From Limnomonas spitsbergensis (Eukaryota > Chlorophyta > Chlorophyceae > Chlamydomonadales), in NCBI GenBank assembly GCA_037349105.1, contig JAYJMM010000004.1, forward strand, positions 4,491,001 to 4,555,000: a stretch of 64,000 nt of DNA, given 5' to 3'. Under the pieces are notes generated by a model, which had not been told where the DNA came from, searched no databases, and saw nothing but the letters and a program-made list of their open reading frames with translations. Made by a program: the position numbers and the translations under genes. Below, piece by piece: positions 60,397 through 64,000 of the stretch (position 1 is the first letter of the stretch; every line of letters begins with the position of its first letter).

Positions 60397-63300
60397 ATGT
60401 CTGACTCTGACGAGGAGGAGCTGCAAGTAATACCTGAACGGCCGGACCCTAATGCCGGCTTGCATCCACTTTTCTGGGATTCTATTCCGGAAGGCTGCGA
60501 AAATGACCCAAACTGGCAAGCTCTAGAGGCTCTCAAGAATGAATCTACGTTGGAGGAGCGCGCTGCAAACTTCAAGGTGCCAAGCTGTCAGGGCATATAG
60601 CATTGTGATGTCATGCACATGTGCTGATGTGCATGCTGTGCGTCAGGAACCTTTCTCCTCCAAGACAGGATTCTTCATGATTGATTAAAAGAGAACATCA
60701 TGTTCATCTAATTTTGATTATTAAAGCCCTGCATTCGGTTCGAACAGGTCCAAGGGAATAATAAGCTGCGGATAGGCTTGAAAGCTGAGAACAAGCATGT
60801 GCTGAGGGAGGCCGTTGAGTTCTACTGCAAGGGCCTGGAGCTAAAATGTTCAGATAATAAGCTTAACTCGATCTTGCTCAGCAATAGGGCCCATGTTGAA
60901 TCCCTCCTGGGTGAGTGGTGAAGGGAGAGGGGGGAGGAGGGGGGGGGTGAGAGGTGGGGGGGAAGGTGGAAGGAAGGTGGACCCTTGGTACCTCAAACCG
61001 ATTAATGGCCTGGCATTCTTGCTAACATAGTTTGGTGTGATCTGATTGAGATTGACCCTCTGGTGTGATGGGGAGGGAATTCTAGGCCTCTTGTGCAAGT
61101 TACAATCCTATGAACAACACAAAAGATAATGAATATTGATGCCCCTCTTGCCAATATGACTCACTGCGGTAGTGCTGTCCAAGTGCCATTATACAGGATT
61201 GACACTCATATAGCGTCCTCATGTCTATCTGTGGGTTTGATATGATCGCATCCAAGTGTCAGCCCCGACAGCCCTTCTTTCCTGCCCTACGGCCATCAGG
61301 GAACTGGCGCAAGTCACTTCAAGACAGCATCGAATCTCAGAAACTGGATGCTGACAACGTGAAGGTGAGCGCCATACACTGAGCATGCACGAGCAATGGA
61401 CTGGAAGCCCGTGCCTGCAGGGCATTTCCACATTTGCTTTCAAAGGCTCTCGCCTGTCCCCACGTCTGCTGTTGTTGCTGTCCAGGAGAGGGCCAGGCAA
61501 TCGAACCAGGCTTTCACTACTGGGTACCGGGCAATACGAACTAGGCTATCACCACCCCTTCCCCCAGTGATTATTTTCCCATGACTCAGCTACCTGTCAG
61601 CTACACTCTGGCCTCCGTCTGGTGGCTCTACGTGTGGTCCACCATGTTGCTTGAGCTACTAGCTGCTGCCATGTCCAGGTTTGGTCCCAATCGGACCTTT
61701 TGCGGCGGTGGGACGGCCTGCCAATGGTGGCCTTGTTGCTAGAATAAATGAAACTGACCCCACCTTCCGCCCAATTTCCTCGCAGGCTTACTTCAGGGGA
61801 GCCAAGGCCGCCCTCACACTGGGCCAGTTTGAGGTGTGCCGCCAGCAATGTGCACTGGGGCAAGCGCGGGACAGCAAGGCCACCCAATTCACTAGCATAC
61901 TGAAGGTAAGACAACCAACTAGCCAAGGGACTGGGAGGTCTGGCGTGTTGTTGCTCTGGTGTGAGCTGTCGGGGTTCTCTGGGGTGCGGCGGCGACTTGC
62001 AAGGCCTTTGTCCTTTGGTGCGTCTCCAGTATACCAGAGAGCCGTCCATACCTCTAGAAAACGACACTTACTAACTTCTCCCTCTTTTACTGGCATGATC
62101 ACTCTACACGTTTTCATACCTACGTGCCCACACTACACATTTTGACACTTACATGGTCACACTTCATTGTTGCAGGAGGCAGAGCAGAAGCAGGCTGAGG
62201 AGGATCGGAAAGAGCAGCAGCTCAAGGCGAAGAAGGAGGCAGAGGCTGCCCCATCATGTCGGCTGGCTGATGCCATTATCTCCCGAGGGATCCGTGTCTG
62301 CAGGCCACAAGTTCGGCTGGCCAGCCGGTGAGTGTTTGGGGCTGGAGGGATGGTGGGATTTTGAGGCTGGACAGACGGTGGGTTTGGGAGGCTGGACAGA
62401 CGGTGGGTGCTTACAATTGTCAGGCTGGTGGGCGTTTACTCTGTCATGGTAGGTGCTGATATATTGAAAGCCTTCATACCATAGTAGGCAGAGTGAAGGC
62501 TGGTAGCTAGCAGATCTCATGAGCCGCCACACAAGGCATACTGACGTGGCAGCTCAGTGAGTTGGCATCGCACCTCTTCAGGTAAATTGGTTTGCTCTCT
62601 TTCATTTGTTGCTCAAGGCCGGTGCACCCGTGCAAAGCCGATGCGATTGTGAGCAGTTCAAATCCCGGGAACTAGGAGTTGCGATAGCAGCCCTGCTTGT
62701 GGGGCCGCTCTTTAATGCCTGTGCAGCCCTCGACAGCGTTGGACCCTGCGCCACACTGGTACTCGGTTGATGGTCCCATTCACCAATTGTTTATTTTTGA
62801 TGCTCCGTTGGGATGTTTGCAGATTGCAAAAGGATGTTAAATTCCTCCGTTGCTATGTTCAACAAGTTTGCAACAAATGCACAGGTTCCGTCCCGAGCTG
62901 GACGATGCAGGCCTGCTGCAGTGGCCCGTGATGATCATGTACCCAGAGAGCATGCAGCAGGACTCCATCGAGGCCTTCTGCGAGGGGGACACCGTGGCAG
63001 ACCACCTAGATGTGGTGCGCTGGAAGGGGGGGGGAAGAGGCTGGAGGTCTTCAATGCTGGCGTTTGAGCTGTCCGATTCAGAGCAGAAACAGATTGCATG
63101 GTATATGCTTTTATTTCACGCAGGTCCTCACTGATCCTGGCAGATGTGGTTTTTGTGCCTAATGCCAGGTGATGAACCTCGCTCAAGGCCGTCAATGACC
63201 AGGAGCCTCAAATAAATTTAAACTGCATGTTCACTGCACATTATAACGCCTGTTAAATACCCATGGTGAAGCGCCTGTTCCACCTCCACCTGTTTCACCT

Positions 63301-63648
63301 CCCCCCATACCTTCCAGATATTTGGGCCTGATGCTCCACCCATGCAATGGGACATACACCACGAGTATACGCGGGACAAGATAGAGCTGTTCTACCTCAG
63401 CCATGCAGGTGACGTGTGTTGTGGATTCACACATGTTCAAACCTCCTGTTCTTCTAAATGCGTCCAGGCGGGTGGCTGTTGCATGCGTTCGTGTGGCGCT
63501 ATTTGTTGCCTCAGAGCCTTATTCTGTGCCCGCGTTAATCATCGCATGACCACTGCTTTGAAACAGGCCGTGCGCTGAGTCGGGACCAGCTCATACTGGC
63601 AATGCAGGGCAAGTGGCCTGACGGCGTCAATGACACGGGGCCTCAGAG
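60397..63648 (+). CDS. TTC4: TTC4/Cns1-type TPR co-chaperone, 3' end not found in window
   Basis: Exons: 60397-60576, 60748-60910, 61300-61364, 61786-61905, 62176-62327, 62885-63014, 63318-63408, 63567-63648; 983 nt, 327 codons, ending in phase 2 at a GT donor. The N-terminus is MSDSDEEELQVIPERPDPNA with HPLFWDSIPEG. TPR motifs (~residues 60-165) include GLKAENKHVLREAVEFYCKG and ILLSNRAHVESLLGNWRKSL. A charged helix follows (EAEQKQAEEDRKEQQLKAKK). The C-terminal wheel domain begins RPELDDAGLLQWPVMIMYPE and includes MQWDIHHEYTRDKIELFYLS. TTC4/Cns1 binds Hsp90/Hsp70 and supports translation-factor folding. The last part of the wheel domain must lie beyond 63648. A 26-nt micro-exon at about 63786-63811, flanked by TTTCAG and GTGAGT, is possible but unproven. 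Confidence 0.87.
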
Positions 63649-64000
63649 GTGGGTTTCATGGATGGGCTGGAGAGGAGGGGGAAAGGCATGCGCTTGCTGT
63701 TGCACTCTGGCTGAGATAAATCTGGGATGCATTACCCAAGGCTGATGGGCACATCATTCGCTGCGCTCTCCTGCTGCTCTTTCAGCTTGGTCTTTCAGCT
63801 TTGCCTTTCTTGGTGAGTGCCGAACCTTCAAGAATGTTGGGACACCTGTCCACTGTCCCATGCATTAAATGTGATGCTCTGTTGGACTGTACAAACTAAA
63901 CCTTCAAGAATGTGTACCCTCATAATATGCTTCACCTAGGAAGATGCCTTACCTGAACCGATCCATTTGAGGTTGGGATTGAAGGCACTGCATTCTTGCT
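63649..64000 (+). other. Intron or 3' part of the TTC4 gene, unresolved
   Basis: No exon with recognisable wheel-domain sequence is present. It contains a short dispersed repeat at 63855-63897 shared with 55770-55825. Confidence 0.45.

Noticed and set aside
63786..63820. Terminal exon of TTC4 giving SLVFQLCLSW then stop
   Set aside because: It would end the wheel domain prematurely. The GTGAGT directly after it suggests at most a micro-exon, so I left the 3' end open.

Overview
The window is nuclear DNA from an intron-rich green-lineage eukaryote, most likely a green alga with a repeat-rich genome. The genes have many short exons (typically 80-300 nt) bounded by GT-AG introns with CAG acceptors. 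Two introns have GC-AG ends. The largest gene at the left encodes a tandem fusion of two D-Ala-D-Ala-ligase-like units, an architecture I know from land plants. I cannot name the species from the sequence.

I reconstructed eight genes by exon joining; seven are complete within the window. All seven give a coding length divisible by three with no internal stop, which is good internal support. Left to right they are: (1) + strand, ~638-19321, 27 exons, a 1974-aa SAP-motif / double D-Ala-D-Ala-ligase-like protein. (2) - strand, 20204-21510, a GPATCH11-type G-patch protein. (3) + strand, 21956-25180, POT1 telomere-end-binding protein. (4) + strand, 25925-29270, a peroxisomal NAD/nucleotide-type mitochondrial-carrier-family protein. 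(5) + strand, 30202-35304, LETM1. (6) - strand, 35760-37106, alpha-SNAP. (7) + strand, 37571-59112, 24 exons, an RCC1/UBA/HECT ubiquitin ligase. (8) - strand, 59750-60196, organellar ribosomal protein bS21, divergent from a TTC4/Cns1-type TPR co-chaperone (+, 60397 onward) that runs off the right edge. Three divergent pairs (GPATCH11/POT1, alpha-SNAP/HECT ligase, bS21/TTC4) share 200-465 bp between start codons.

Most of the non-coding DNA is tandem repeat inside introns: a 50-bp array (8.66-9.95 kb), a ~20-bp C-rich array (38.8-42.8 kb), a ~27-bp array (46.5-47.3 kb), a 68-bp array (48.0-51.46 kb), a 70-78-bp array that repeats a splice acceptor (53.9-55.07 kb) and a 42-bp array (56.7-57.0 kb). 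The long open frames inside these arrays are artefacts.

The most interesting non-coding finding is in the GC-AG intron 13681-15523 of the ligase-like gene. It carries seven near-identical copies of an ~80-nt block with complete C, D', C' and D boxes and a short terminal stem, i.e. an intronic cluster of C/D-box snoRNA genes. The ten nucleotides upstream of box D' are complementary to a conserved stretch of large-subunit rRNA. Another intron of the same gene holds a decayed hAT transposon with terminal inverted repeats and an exact 8-bp target-site duplication. A separate dispersed ~150-bp SINE-like family occurs five times.
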